This document shows positions 1 to 12,300 of a stretch of 64,000 nucleotides of DNA, in pieces (the first letter of the stretch is position 1; every line of letters begins with the position of its first letter). The notes beneath the pieces were generated by a model. It did not search any database. It saw only the letters and a program-made list of their open reading frames with translations, and was not told where the DNA came from. The stretch is from Glandiceps talaboti (lineage: Eukaryota; Hemichordata; Enteropneusta; Spengelidae), in assembly GCF_964340395.1 (NCBI RefSeq), contig NC_135549.1:10887342-10951341 (forward strand), read 5' to 3'. Position numbers and translations under genes: made by a program.

Positions 1-338
1 AACATTCCAGCGAAGACTTAAAAAAATTGCTTGGTTCTGATTACCCGACCCCCGCCGATTTTTTCATTGCCAACCCTAAGCTTTTTTTTAAATGTACGGT
101 ATTCGAGAAAAAAATAAAATAAAATTGTGAAGTCTCATGAGAAATAGTGGATGCAGAAACTGACATCAACTTAAAAAGACAATATAAAACTGTTCTTCCA
201 ATCTGTAATGGCTGTACATCTAATGGGAATCTAATATGGGAATGTTATTACTTTGTCATATTAATGCTTGAATTACAGTGTTTCTCAAGTGATAGTGTAT
301 GATAACACCTTCACTTTATTTCTGATTCACCACCACAG

Positions 339-1165
339 CTGCTGACAGCATTAGTGAAAGTACCAAGAAAGCATCTGAAGAAATAGCAAGACAGGTCTTA
401 GAAGCTCTCAATCAGCCAGTCAGGTGATGAACTATATAATATTAATATTAATTTTATAATAATAATAATCTTGTTTCAATATAAAATTGTCATTCATTAT
501 CAATCCAAGTGATGTTAGTATTGAAGAGTTAACCAAGTCAACATTGATTGGGTGAACTCTGGTTGCAATCTGAATGCAAGTATGTAGAAATTCCATTGAT
601 GTCTACTTATGCATATCAACTATAGTCAGTTAGGTTGGACTTTTGATATACCTTCATTGACTAGGAAGAAACCTGTGTTTTGTTGAAAACCTTTCATATG
701 TACTTCTGTATGGAAAGTGCTTGGATGGATAAAGTTCTTTTCATTCTTTTATGGTGTATGTAATAAAGGAACTTTTAATAGTTTTTAAAAAAGACTAAAG
801 TTCTATTTCTCTACAGTGCATCTGGAGAGACAAAGACAGCCAGTGTGACAAGCCTGACCCAACCACAGGAAGCAGCTAACACAGAAGAAGTTATGCAAGT
901 TATACAAGACATACAGACCAGCAAATCCGATTCAGAACTGAATAAAATAATACGTCTTCATGATCAGCTGTTTGGACAATCCATTGGAGTTAAGACTAAC
1001 TCTCATTCCAATACATCAGCTCCTCAAACCTCTAAATCTATGCCTAAGATAAGTGACATCACGACTAAAGACAAGAACGGTGATGTCAAGAAAGGTGATG
1101 CGACTTCAAGTGTGAAGGAACCAATCAAGCATAAGACTGAATCCACAAAACAGGATAAGAAGTAA
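339..1165 (+). CDS. 3' end of an unrecognised protein-coding gene (partial)
   Basis: Two exons can be read. Exon A is 339-423, after an acceptor CCACCACAG and before a GTGATG donor. Exon B is 817-1165, after TTCTCTACAG and ending in TAA. The join keeps frame (exon A ends with two bases of a Ser codon). The visible C-terminal part is about 144 residues. It starts with a helical stretch (EEIARQVLEALNQPV), then a short helical patch (EVMQVIQDIQ, HDQLFGQSIG), and ends in a Lys/Ser/Thr-rich tail closing with QDKK. I do not recognise the family. Upstream exons lie outside the window. No ATG is needed at 845, because that ORF opens on a GTG inside the exon. AATAAA motifs downstream (for example near 3574) could end a long 3' UTR, but this is not shown. 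Confidence 0.6.
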
Positions 1166-2256
1166 CTGATACGCTATAAAACTCCATGATTGTGGACGAT
1201 TCAATAGCTTTAATATTGTGACTTATAAAAACCCCCCATGTAAAGACTTGCCAACATTTACTGCCCTGCATTTAGTTTATCACCTTTGCCAAAGTTTTTG
1301 AATTTATGAACATTAAACCGTTTATATTTACATTGTAACTGAATGCAATGCATACTGTAATGATACACTAGTTTTTACATCTCATATAGTTGCCGATATT
1401 GTGACAAAATACAGAATTTTCTAAATTTTTCATAGCAAATGTTAGCTTTAATATTTTGGCTGCCAAATTTTACATTCAATGTATTTGATGTGCCTTTTTT
1501 TGTGTGGAATTATATTGCGTGCTGTGTAATTATTGTGTTTGTTTTATGATAAGTTTTAGCTTTACATCATTTGATACAGGTTAGAGAAAGATATTAATGC
1601 GAAGACTGCCATTTTTTATTTGAGAATATTTGTAGCATTTTACAATCGACGGAGTGGCAGTTCCACTTATTGCTAGAATTAAAGTTAACTCAATGACAGT
1701 GTGTATTAAAGGGGTTTCTTTCATTGACAAAGTAACCAAACACAAAATTGTGTTAATTACAAACTTACTTCAATATCTGGAAATTTATAAGCCAATGAGA
1801 TCACCACAGATCCTGATGTCACAGGGTCAAAGTTCACCTGTCATGAACACTGCTTTAATGTTTCACTGTATGAAGGAAACATTTTGTGTCGAACAGCTGG
1901 ATGAGAGAATTATGATTCAGACAGAAGATAAACAGTGCTGATCGACTTTTCAAATGATATGAGTGAACATTTGAATTCCCAGATGAATTGTACAATCTAT
2001 TTTTTTCTTACAAAATATAGATTCTATTTTAATACTGTAAAGACTTTCCTATATGATGTGACTGTGGTTTGGTGAGGTGTCCATTTGGTGGACTGCACTG
2101 TCAAAACCAATGGAGATCATAGCCAACATGATAAAACAACTTTGAACCATAGACAGTGGAGCTCCCTTCATTGTCAGATGCTTGAATTTGACCTATCTAT
2201 ATGCGTGTAATGTGTTAGCTCAGAGACTGCAAGGTGTTCACTACTATACTGTCACA

Positions 2257-2412
2257 GCAGTATTTTTGTTAAGGACGGTAAGCAGGACTGGTAATCTACT
2301 TGAGTTCCCAAATCATTTTACTGGGGTTCCCCACAAAAATTATGGTACAATGTAAGTTGTACCATATTTTCACCGTCTGTTAATACTCAGTGGGTTTCCA
2401 AAGCTTAGCAAC
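2257..2412. mobile_element. short TIR element, family A, diverged copy 1
   Basis: It begins CAGTATTTTTGTTAAGG and contains a body seen again at 19169-19334 and 19581-19749, with blocks such as CGGTAAG, a T-rich ACCGGGGTTCCC-like block, and TTAGCAA near the end. The right terminus is less conserved than in the other two copies. No coding capacity. Interpreted as a non-autonomous DNA element. Confidence 0.6.
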
Positions 2413-4780
2413 AAGTTGACACTACTCAGACTATTGGTTCTGTTCTACTTGGTCAAAATAGCATTGCCAAGCTTCAGATAGCCAAGTCTCTGGGCTAATA
2501 ATGCATATATATAATGATTGACATACTGTGTGTTATTTGATATTTATTTATAACATACTTATTTTTCTTATCTAAGACAGAGTTTCTGTTCAGTTGACAA
2601 ATATTGACTTCAGTATTTTATTTAAATGAAATGTGAAATGTATTAATGAGCCCACTACATTTTAATCACATTTTTTTGTAAACTTAGCATGACCTTTGGA
2701 CCTCTGTTGTAATGAATGTCTTCCAAGGTGTGCAAGCTAGGAATAATAGCCTGCAAACTACCATTGGTTTTCTGAGTTTGTAATTTACTGACATCCAATG
2801 GTTTGACCTCTCTGTGACCTTAAAATTGAATGTCAATATCATATAAATATTAGACCATAATACTTATAAAAGTGTCTCTGCATCAGTCATATTGAACATA
2901 GAGAAATAGGTGTATTGTTTTCATATCAATGGAAGCTACTAAAATTCTAAGATGCTGTCCTATGTTTCTATATCATTAAGTATCACACAGTTTGCTTTAA
3001 AATGTAGACCATGGTGTAAACTATAGAGTAAATAGGATCCTGTCCAGTGTTTATGGTCTAATGTTTATTTTTAGTTCAATATGCATCAAAACAAAAAAGG
3101 AAATCTGTTCTTGGTTTTCAACATTTCGATATTAATCCAAAATTTTGTCCACATGAAATTAGTTTATATGATAGAAGCTTTAGAAGCTCAGTCTCTTTAT
3201 ACTACATGAAGTGTCATATACTAAGTAAGTGGGTTTCCCACTTGTAAATGACAGACACTTGAAATCAATGTGACACAGAATTATACGGTAAGAATGTAAC
3301 ACAGTGGGAAGATAGTACGTATTATACATTGGTCAGAAATTATGGAACATTATGTGAGTTAAAAAATTATGCAAAGTTAATACTTTTATTAATGTATGAA
3401 TTTGACTATGCATTCTTTGAAAAGGAAGTAGAGAGTGTATACAGATCTGTGTACATTAAGTGGGTTAGATGGACCAGACCAGACCTAGGTAATATGACGC
3501 ATGCACAAGTCTGCAACCATATCTAGGAAGTAAAGAGATACAACCGTGTTGAAGAAAGCAATGTCTTATTTTCAATAAATTGTTAACATATAGCTTATGA
3601 TATTTATTGGAATTAATGAAAGGTGTGATTTATATGACAAAGTTGTATTACATGATAGTGGATTGGTATTATTTGTATGGACAACATAAGACAATTTAAA
3701 AGGTATGCATGTATGGAATGTATTTATTCCACAGTGTTCTGCAGACTATCTCTCGTTATACAAAGGGCATTGTTGTATTAAACCATAGACCCCTACATGA
3801 TGAGGGTCTATGATTAAACTAGGGTACCAAAAAGTAACTTTATTCAAACCAGCATGTTACGGCTAGGTATATTAAAGGACACAGACGTACTATAAAAAGT
3901 ACTTTAAAATAAAATATTCCAGCGTTTTACACAGGCTATAGTGCCTTGTGTATCTGAAAGACATCAAGTTAGAGTACTGGAACACACACCAATGGAGACT
4001 ATACTACCAACAGACCAAATTTATGAGTAAAAAGGAACTGAAAAACTGAAGATGGAAGTCATTGTTATAACAGGAGAGGCTGTACAGAAAGACAACTCTA
4101 CTCTTGGCCAGTCTACTGAGTTTTCATCCGTAATTCAAACATTTTATCATTGGATAAGAGTTTTCCTTTTTTTCGTTCACTGAAAAGATTTACAATGATC
4201 AAATCTTTTCAGCCACTTTTATTTGAATTATTGTCAATTTTCTTTATGGTAGTTTTCAGTAACTCATTTTTCTGGTTTGAATAAAACTTGTTGCTGTATA
4301 CGACTTCCTATGTTTTAATTTTACTGCAATGATAATCGTTACGATATTTTGCAAGGGGTTTAAATGTGACTGAAATGACAAAGTGGCTGCTTTGCCTGCT
4401 ACTACCTTACAGTAAGTAATCAGTATGCATGGTAATTAGTAGTCAACAAATATTTTCATTGACAATTTATTTTAGCGAAAAAAAAGCACCAGTGAGAAAA
4501 TTCTAAAAGAAAATGTAGTATTTGACAGTAAATCCAAATAGCTAAGACAAATCTGAAACTATTTTATGTAAATGACTTCAAATAAACACAAATCATATTC
4601 AAGTTATACAATGTTTGCTGATGATTATGAATCGAGATTATTTTTTACTAAACAGTGGATTACAAAAGTGAACAATATTTACAAAAATAATTAGTTGTAA
4701 ACAAGTATTTACTTTTTCCAGTTGTTTTTGATCATGCTGTAAACAAGTGTTGGTGATGATGGTGGCAAATACCACCTATC

Positions 4781-5207
4781 TAAGGAATGATCGCACCATG
4801 GCACATAGCTCAATAAACAAACTTTGTTCATTTAGGGGGGGAGGGGTTCTGGCATCAATGCAATTGCTGAACTTCATTTGCGCACTTCTAACCAAATTTT
4901 GAAAACTTTCATGCCTTCAATGATGACAGATTCTGTTTGTACTAATGAGAGGTTCATAAGTTTACTTCTAATGTAATATACAGTGTATACTGTGCTTTTT
5001 CTCCGATTAGTATTTGAATGTGTTTATTATCATGTCTTTACATTGCATCGATCGTAGTGGTTTGACACTACAATTTTCATTGTATATAAACATGTCGATA
5101 TCAAACTTATGAACGTTTGTTTTGGGGGAGGGGGGGGGGAGGTGTTTTTGTTCTAAATGAACAAAGTTTTTTTATTGAGTTTGGGCGACATTGTGCAATT
5201 GTCCCTA
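4781..5207. mobile_element. MITE-like element, family B, copy 1
   Basis: About 427 bp with long imperfect inverted ends of about 55 bp. The left end reads AAGGAATGATCGCAC, then CTCAATAAACAAACTTTG and TTCATTTAGG. The reverse complement of the right end reads AGGGACAATTGCAC and then CTCAATAAAAAAACTTTG. A second copy in the opposite orientation lies at 22041-22504 and shares interior sequence. No ORF and no clear target-site duplication. Confidence 0.75.
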
Positions 5208-6308
5208 GGTATTATTTATTTTGCTTGACAATATATACTTTGATTGTGTTAAACAGAAAATAAGTTCCACTTTATTTTGCACTGAAATATAACATATGTT
5301 ACAATCATATAACACACATATTGGCTAATATTAAAGCTACACAAGCTCTGACTGATTATTATTATTTTTTTCGATCTGACAACGAACAATATATTCTCTG
5401 AAAATTGTTAAAGTGCTAATAATCAGACATTTGTACATGGTAATTATGGGTTTATTGTATCCATAAGTAGTATGGCAAACAGGTTGAAATCATGGTCACG
5501 TTTGTTGGGGGTGCTGATTTTTGGGTGTGGACTGAAAAGTCAGTTTAATTGTATTTTTTTGTACCATGTGTATAGATGCACACATACATTTATGTGAGTC
5601 AGTGCCGTTCAGGGTGTACAATATTAGGTTATTATATCAAGCAAAACCATTTCAAAAAATTTTCCAGTTGCAGCTTGTGTAGCTTTAAATATTGTTATCA
5701 ACCATACCTGAAGTTTACCAAATGAACCAAACTGAACCGTAAAGAACCAGACAACAGGCTGGTCAGTCACTCATTTAACTTTTTTGCTGTAAGTTCATAC
5801 TTTGATTATTCTGAGGAATAATGCACTCTTTTTAGTTGAACTTTCGAACTTTAAAGTTATGTACCATTTTTTTTAATAAGTCTTCCAGATTCCACCTTTA
5901 ATACACAACCAAGAGACTTGCAAATAAAATAATGTATTTGCACTATTTGTGAGTGTTGTGTTTATCCTTTCATTTAAGAAATAGAATAAAATCACTGATG
6001 CCAATATTTGGAAACAGAAAGATGGAAATAAATTTTCCAAACTTACTACCGTAGTTATATCAAACTTGTTGCCTTGAACTTGCAAGGGTGCACCCTAAGG
6101 TTCTTTGGCATAATTTTACACTGTCAGTTTCTTCTGTTTCAGCCTGTTTTGTTAGTTTTTGGCATTGTAGATTCTGGGTTAAGAGTTTTTAAACTAAGAA
6201 AACAACTTTTTGTATTGGTTGTTTGGAACTAAGTAACAGTCAGTCCAAATTAACAAGTAGACACAAAGAGTAACATAACCACCAATTATTATGGTAATTT
6301 GTTTATTG

Positions 6309-6605
<297 letters not shown>

Positions 6606-6866
6606 GTACTGTTTGACAGACACCATGGACATTAGTACAACTGAATCTGAAGTAGTTGTCCAAAAAAATCCCCCAATTAATTATAAATTTTACTTCATCA
6701 ATCACTTGAGAAAAAAACAATTTAAAATGTACAAATTTATTGTGGTACACATTTTAATCATTTACACAGAAGAGTTTGGCATAAAAAAAAAAGAAATGAA
6801 TGAACCTTGACACACTTTATGGAATAAAGTAAGAACTTTTCTGGTAACATTGTGAAGAAAAGAGAG

Positions 6867-6912
6867 TACATGTGTGTGTGTGTGTGTGTGCGTATGTGTG
6901 TGTGCACGTGTA
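6867..6912. repeat. (GT)n microsatellite
   Basis: An interrupted GT run of roughly 45 bp (GT units with a CGTAT break). Confidence 0.85.
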
Positions 6913-7435
6913 ATGTTTGTTCAAACAAAGAAAAGACAGTACACTTGTGTTTGATATTCTTCACCCAATCCCATCCACTGACTTAACATAGTCTATTAAA
7001 CTTCTATTGATAATTTAAGATGCAAGTTTTATTGCTCTTTTCTTGACATTTTAGGAATGTTAACTACCGGGGTATATCATGAAATGATTGGCTGTACACT
7101 GATACTTTATCTTGCATGACATTTACATACAAATGTTTGAATGGCCATCCAATGTGTCATGAATTCACAATGGTTTTTGCTATTATGCTGTCACAAAGTC
7201 CTTTCCTATTTGTTAACCTGCAATGAATATACAGAATGTCTAACACTGTAAACAATAGTGAGGAGGTCTAAAGGGACGATCATTATGTGGAGTTCATGGC
7301 TCAAATCTAATCACACTATGACCTTCATCATTCATAGCTTTTCTTGCTACCTTTTGCAAACCTGTCAAAGGTGAATGTGACTGTTCTTTGTCTCGCTCTT
7401 TGTAATAAGAAGTGACAGCACACTTGAAATGTTTC

Positions 7436-7437
<2 letters not shown>

Positions 7438-7506
<69 letters not shown>

Positions 7507-7537
7507 TATCATCACCATCATCATCATCATCATCATC
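7438..7537. repeat. (CAT)n trinucleotide repeat
   Basis: About 33 CAT/ATC units with two small interruptions near 7507 and 7516. It gives a false poly-Met and poly-Asp ORF on the minus strand. Confidence 0.95.
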
Positions 7538-7969
7538 TCCATTCATTCATTCATAAAAACATTAAAATAAAGTTGATGTAAAACAAAAGATCATTTCATG
7601 AGTTAAAGTATAATCACTGCTAGACTTTCTCACGGGTAATATTGATTGAATCACATAGCTTAACATCACTAAAAAGGTTTGTACAACCTCACACATAATT
7701 TTTCATACTCTTGTCATTATCACTTTAGAAATATCAAGACTTCACTCAGAAGATATATTCAGTCCAAAATACTGATATTACCATTCAGTACTTTGTGAAT
7801 GGTACAATATATTCAATTTTCTCGCTATTTATGTTACGGTATGTTGATAGGAGAAAGTTTCACACCATCATAGTATTTGGTCATAACAAAACAATGTGCG
7901 TAAAGTGTAATGGTGGCAAAAAGAAAAATAGTGCCAATGGGTTTGTAGCACAACTGTACAGTTTCTTAA

Positions 7970-8340
7970 AAGCACTCCCATTAAATTTCAGCCCAATCTG
8001 CTCCGTAGTTTTGGAGTTAAAGATTCTTTACCAAAAAGACACATTATTAGCCCTAATTTGCTTATCACTGATGGGATCATCATGTCATGTACAAAACTTA
8101 ATCTAAACACTCGCAAGAATGTTCCAACAAGTTTCAGACCGATCTGCCCAGTAGTTTTTGAGTTTAAGTTTTTTGAACAAAAATCACATGTTTTGACCCA
8201 AATCACACACCGGTGGTAAAATCATTTTCATTTGAACAATTTCCCAACTAGACACCAAAGGTAATACAAATATCACGGCAATCGGTCCAGCAGTTTTGTA
8301 CTTTAAGTTGTTTACACACACACACACACACACAGACACT
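7970..8340. repeat. three degenerate copies of a ~143-bp repeat ending in a CA run
   Basis: A core of the form CAATCTG-CCAGTAGTTTTGAGTTTAAG recurs near 7990, 8137 and 8278, spaced about 147 and 141 bp apart. The last copy runs into (CA)n at 8312-8334. A similar core followed by a CA/CAGA tail is common at the 3' end of retroelements and MITEs in invertebrates; the class here is not settled. Confidence 0.5.
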
Positions 8341-9339
8341 TTGCCATGCCTATAGCACTACTGAACCATATCAGTTCAGTTGTGCTAACAAAATGAATAG
8401 GTGAGATGACATTCGTTACAAAAATAACACCCTAAAGCTACTAAGTATTAATATTGTCATGTTAAGGTGTTTATCCTTATTTACCATATTTACAAGATCT
8501 CATTCCATCCCCCACCCCTAAGCTTGAGGACTACTGATTATTTGGGTAGAGCTTTTTGTACAGCTTCCCAACACTTACATGGATTACTGATGTTTGCAAA
8601 AGTGGGATTTCTGTTGTTAATGTTACCTCACTAGGTAACTTATGCATATCTATAGATGGGCCAGTATTTGGGGTTTGGTCACAGCTCTGATAGTAGCCCC
8701 ATCGAGATCTACATAAGAAAAATGTTGTCATGCCGTTTGTACCAGTATTGCTCATATTACCGCAAACACTGGCACACATTTTGACTACAATTGGCTAAGT
8801 AAAACAAATATCAATCAATCTTACTTGTGGAAACATAACAACCCCCCAACCCCGATATTCTAATATGATGTGTTGATATCAAAAGTTTCTGTAATACTTG
8901 CAACTACAAATATACATGTTTCAATTTTCATGTCTCATAGTTTCTAGTATACAAACATATGCAATTCCACCTTCACTGGAATAAATATACAATAAAAAAT
9001 TGCTTCTACATAGTCAATCAAAGTTTGCAAGACAGTATTGTTTGGTTGGTTGCAAAGCATTCCATTAACTTGCTTTAAATATGTAGTCTATTACCAATGG
9101 GATGTTTGAATCAATGCACGATAATACTAGTTTGTTTGGTTGCACAGTTTCCACCAAATTGCTTTCACAAAGTCTAGTATCTTTGAATCAATGCAAGATA
9201 GTAGATACTGTTGATAACGTTTGCTTACAAAGCTGATCATTCAAAATGGTGCCATTACCAGGCAAGTTCATATATATAGCATTAATCATAGCAGAGATAG
9301 GGGTACTACTGGCATTATGTTACATTGTCATTGGATGGC

Positions 9340-12300
9340 TTAGTCATAAGACCCCTTGTGTTTCTTTTTCTTCTTTTTCTTGGTTGTTGCTGCCTTTTTC
9401 TTGGCAGTACACCTTGGACAGAACCAGTCACTTTCTTCTTTAGGTTCTTGTACTATACCAACACATGGCCTGAAAACAAAGACAAAACAGTGATATAACG
9501 CTTTAAGTGAAATGAAATCCACTCTCAATCTCCCACATTACTTTTCTTGATAAAGAAAAGTTCATTCGTTAAACAGACAGGTAATATTTTTTGAATCTAG
9601 CAGGTTGTATGTACCAAACAGTGAAGAATTTAGCAGGTTGTATGTAGCAAACAGTGAAGAATTTAGCAGGTTGTATGTAGCTGTGAAGAACAGTGAAGAA
9701 TTTAAAGAACTTGTATCAAGTACGCACAGATCAGACACCATGTCAAGATTGACTCTTGAGAACAGATACACCATAACGGACCCTATTAATCAGAAATCAG
9801 GTATTTATCTTACCAATGATACCAATCATCACACGTATCACATCCAATCATAGGACTGCCATCATCAGGTAATTTACAAGCTGGACAGATCCATATCTTT
9901 GTGCCATTAGCATCCTAAATAAAAATGAAATGAAAATGAATTACTTTGTTGTGGCCATAAACATGAGAATGTGTTGTCGATGAACTATCAGATTATTACA
10001 TTTTGTGAGATTGAAGGGTTTATGTGGAATGGTGTATTTTTATTGGGGATATTTTACTTCATATTCAAGAAAAATGTAAAAAAAAAAAGGGTATTACCTC
10101 AGGGTACTATGGTGCATTGTGTATTTTGTTTTACCAGGAAACAGATCAGAGAAAACAAGTAAATGCAGAAATGAAAGAATGAAATATTCATATTTGGAAT
10201 GCATGTATGCAAGTAACTATTGACTTACCAACACTGTGCTGCCCAGTGTTTCTGTTATAACAGATCTCTCCACTGACCCTGGCTGTGATGTTGATGCTGA
10301 TGGGGTTTGTTGAGATGGTGATGTAACTGGTGCTGGTGCTGGTGGAGGTGGTGGTGGTGCAGGTGGTGGTGGAGTTGGTTGGGATGGTACATCTGGTACT
10401 GGTACAGGTGCTTGGGGTGGTGGTGGAGTTGCAGCAGGTACTGATGGTTGAGATGGTGGCATTTGAGGAGTTCTTCGGGGCTGCTGAGCTGGGGAGTGTT
10501 TTGGTGAAGGTCTTGAAAGACTATGCTGGGGAGACATAATGACTGGGGGTCTTGTTGGTTCCTGCTTGATTGGTGGTGCATGTACTTGTGGTTGAGAAAT
10601 GGGGGGTGGGGGTGGAGGAGGGGGAGGGGGTGGTGGGGGAGGGGGTCTCATTGCAGGTGGACTGTTGTGTATTGTAGAAGCAAAGGATCCTATGGGTTGA
10701 TGCATCATAACTTTGGGTAGATGTGGAGGTTGGACAGTTGGGATCATAGGTTTACGTTGTGTTGGTGGTGGTGACATCATGGCAGGATGTGGTGGCATTG
10801 GTGGTGGTGATGCCCATGCTGGGTAGTTTGCTTGTGAATGTGCCATCATGGAAGCCAGTGCCATTTGGTGATGGTGATGGGAATGAGGGTGAGCATGGGG
10901 GTGAGGGGCATGAGGGTGATGGGAAGGAGGTGGTGAACCAAATTGAGATGGAAAGTGGAATGGAAATCGAGGTGAATGATAGGGTGGTGGGGGAGGGGAA
11001 GAATGGGGGATGTGAAACTGAGGATAGGGTGGTGAAGGTGTGGGTGTTGGTGACTGGGGTTCTGGCCTCGGTTGATAATATGGTTGTGGTATTGGTTGTG
11101 GCATTGGTGGTGGTGACGGCAGCTTCATTGGTGGTTGTGGCGGCGGTGATGGTGTCGCTGGCTTCTCTGGAGGAGCAGACTGTTTGATGACACTACAAAA
11201 TAATAAATTAGAATACCTTTAATACCCTGAATGAATATTCAACATTTACTCAAAAACTCATGCTTAGGTGGTATACACCTAGTCTTGCTGCTAGACATTT
11301 GGGCTTTCTTCCAATACGATAAGCAAACGAAGTTCGCAGTGAGGGTTTGCCCGAACATCTAGCTAATGTCATTTTCAGACTTGACATTCCATTGAGATGA
11401 TACATGTATATGGCCGTGGGTTGGGCTTTGTATCATTATATACATATGTTAATATATTCAATAACCCATGACCTCTATAATACATACTACTATAAAAACT
11501 ACGACTATGGTAATAGTGAGTTTGATCAGCGTGTAGACATTGTCATTCACACATTTCAGTTAAGGCATAGGTGGTTATTTGTACAAGCCCTCCTTAAGCT
11601 GAATATGCTTGAACAAATTAGCTAATTGTCCTCTGTTTGTGCTTGTCATCAATGCGGTTCTCTGATTGGCAGTTATTTATATCCCTGAACTGTGGAGATG
11701 ACTTTTGCTAGACCTTGGATGTTCCATATCTCGATAGCGATGTTCGGTCGTGTGTCGTATTGTATCGGAAAAACATCTGAGGTCAAGCAGCTAGACTAGT
11801 ATACACCACTCTTAACCTGCAAACTATAGGATTTGATGCAGAAAGGATGAATACTTCTTTTCAGTATAGTCATGTCAGTATTGACAGTCCTTCTTAAAAC
11901 TTCACAGTTACAAGGTATTCATTGGCACAAGAAGTAGACTACAGCATTGGAAACTTATAAACGTGGCTTTGGAAAGGAAACTGTGACGTTACAAGAAACA
12001 CTTCTTTTCTATGACAGTATGGTATCATATTGGATACGGTAAATACTCGTGACAGCCAAAAAACAATAAAAAATGAATTCTTACATCTTTGGTGGTGCAG
12101 CATCTCCACCAGATGATGATCTGGAACCAAGCTTTAAGGTTATCTTGGGAATATCTTTAGGTGGTTCAGGTACACTGATGGTAGGTTCTGGTTTGGACTG
12201 TAAGACAAGGCAATATTGGAATTTCAATAAACTGAATCAGAGTGTACAATCAACTTAAAATTACAATAACCTTGATGTTACTTGTATACGTCATTTTGTG

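Noticed and set aside
845-1165. 106-residue gene starting at 845
   Set aside because: The first codon is GTG within an exon that joins upstream at 817; it is a C-terminal exon.
10217-11128. 303-codon Pro-rich ORF as a separate gene starting at its ATG
   Set aside because: It is the inside of TAF3 exon 5; the exon begins at 11192 and joins in frame to both neighbours.
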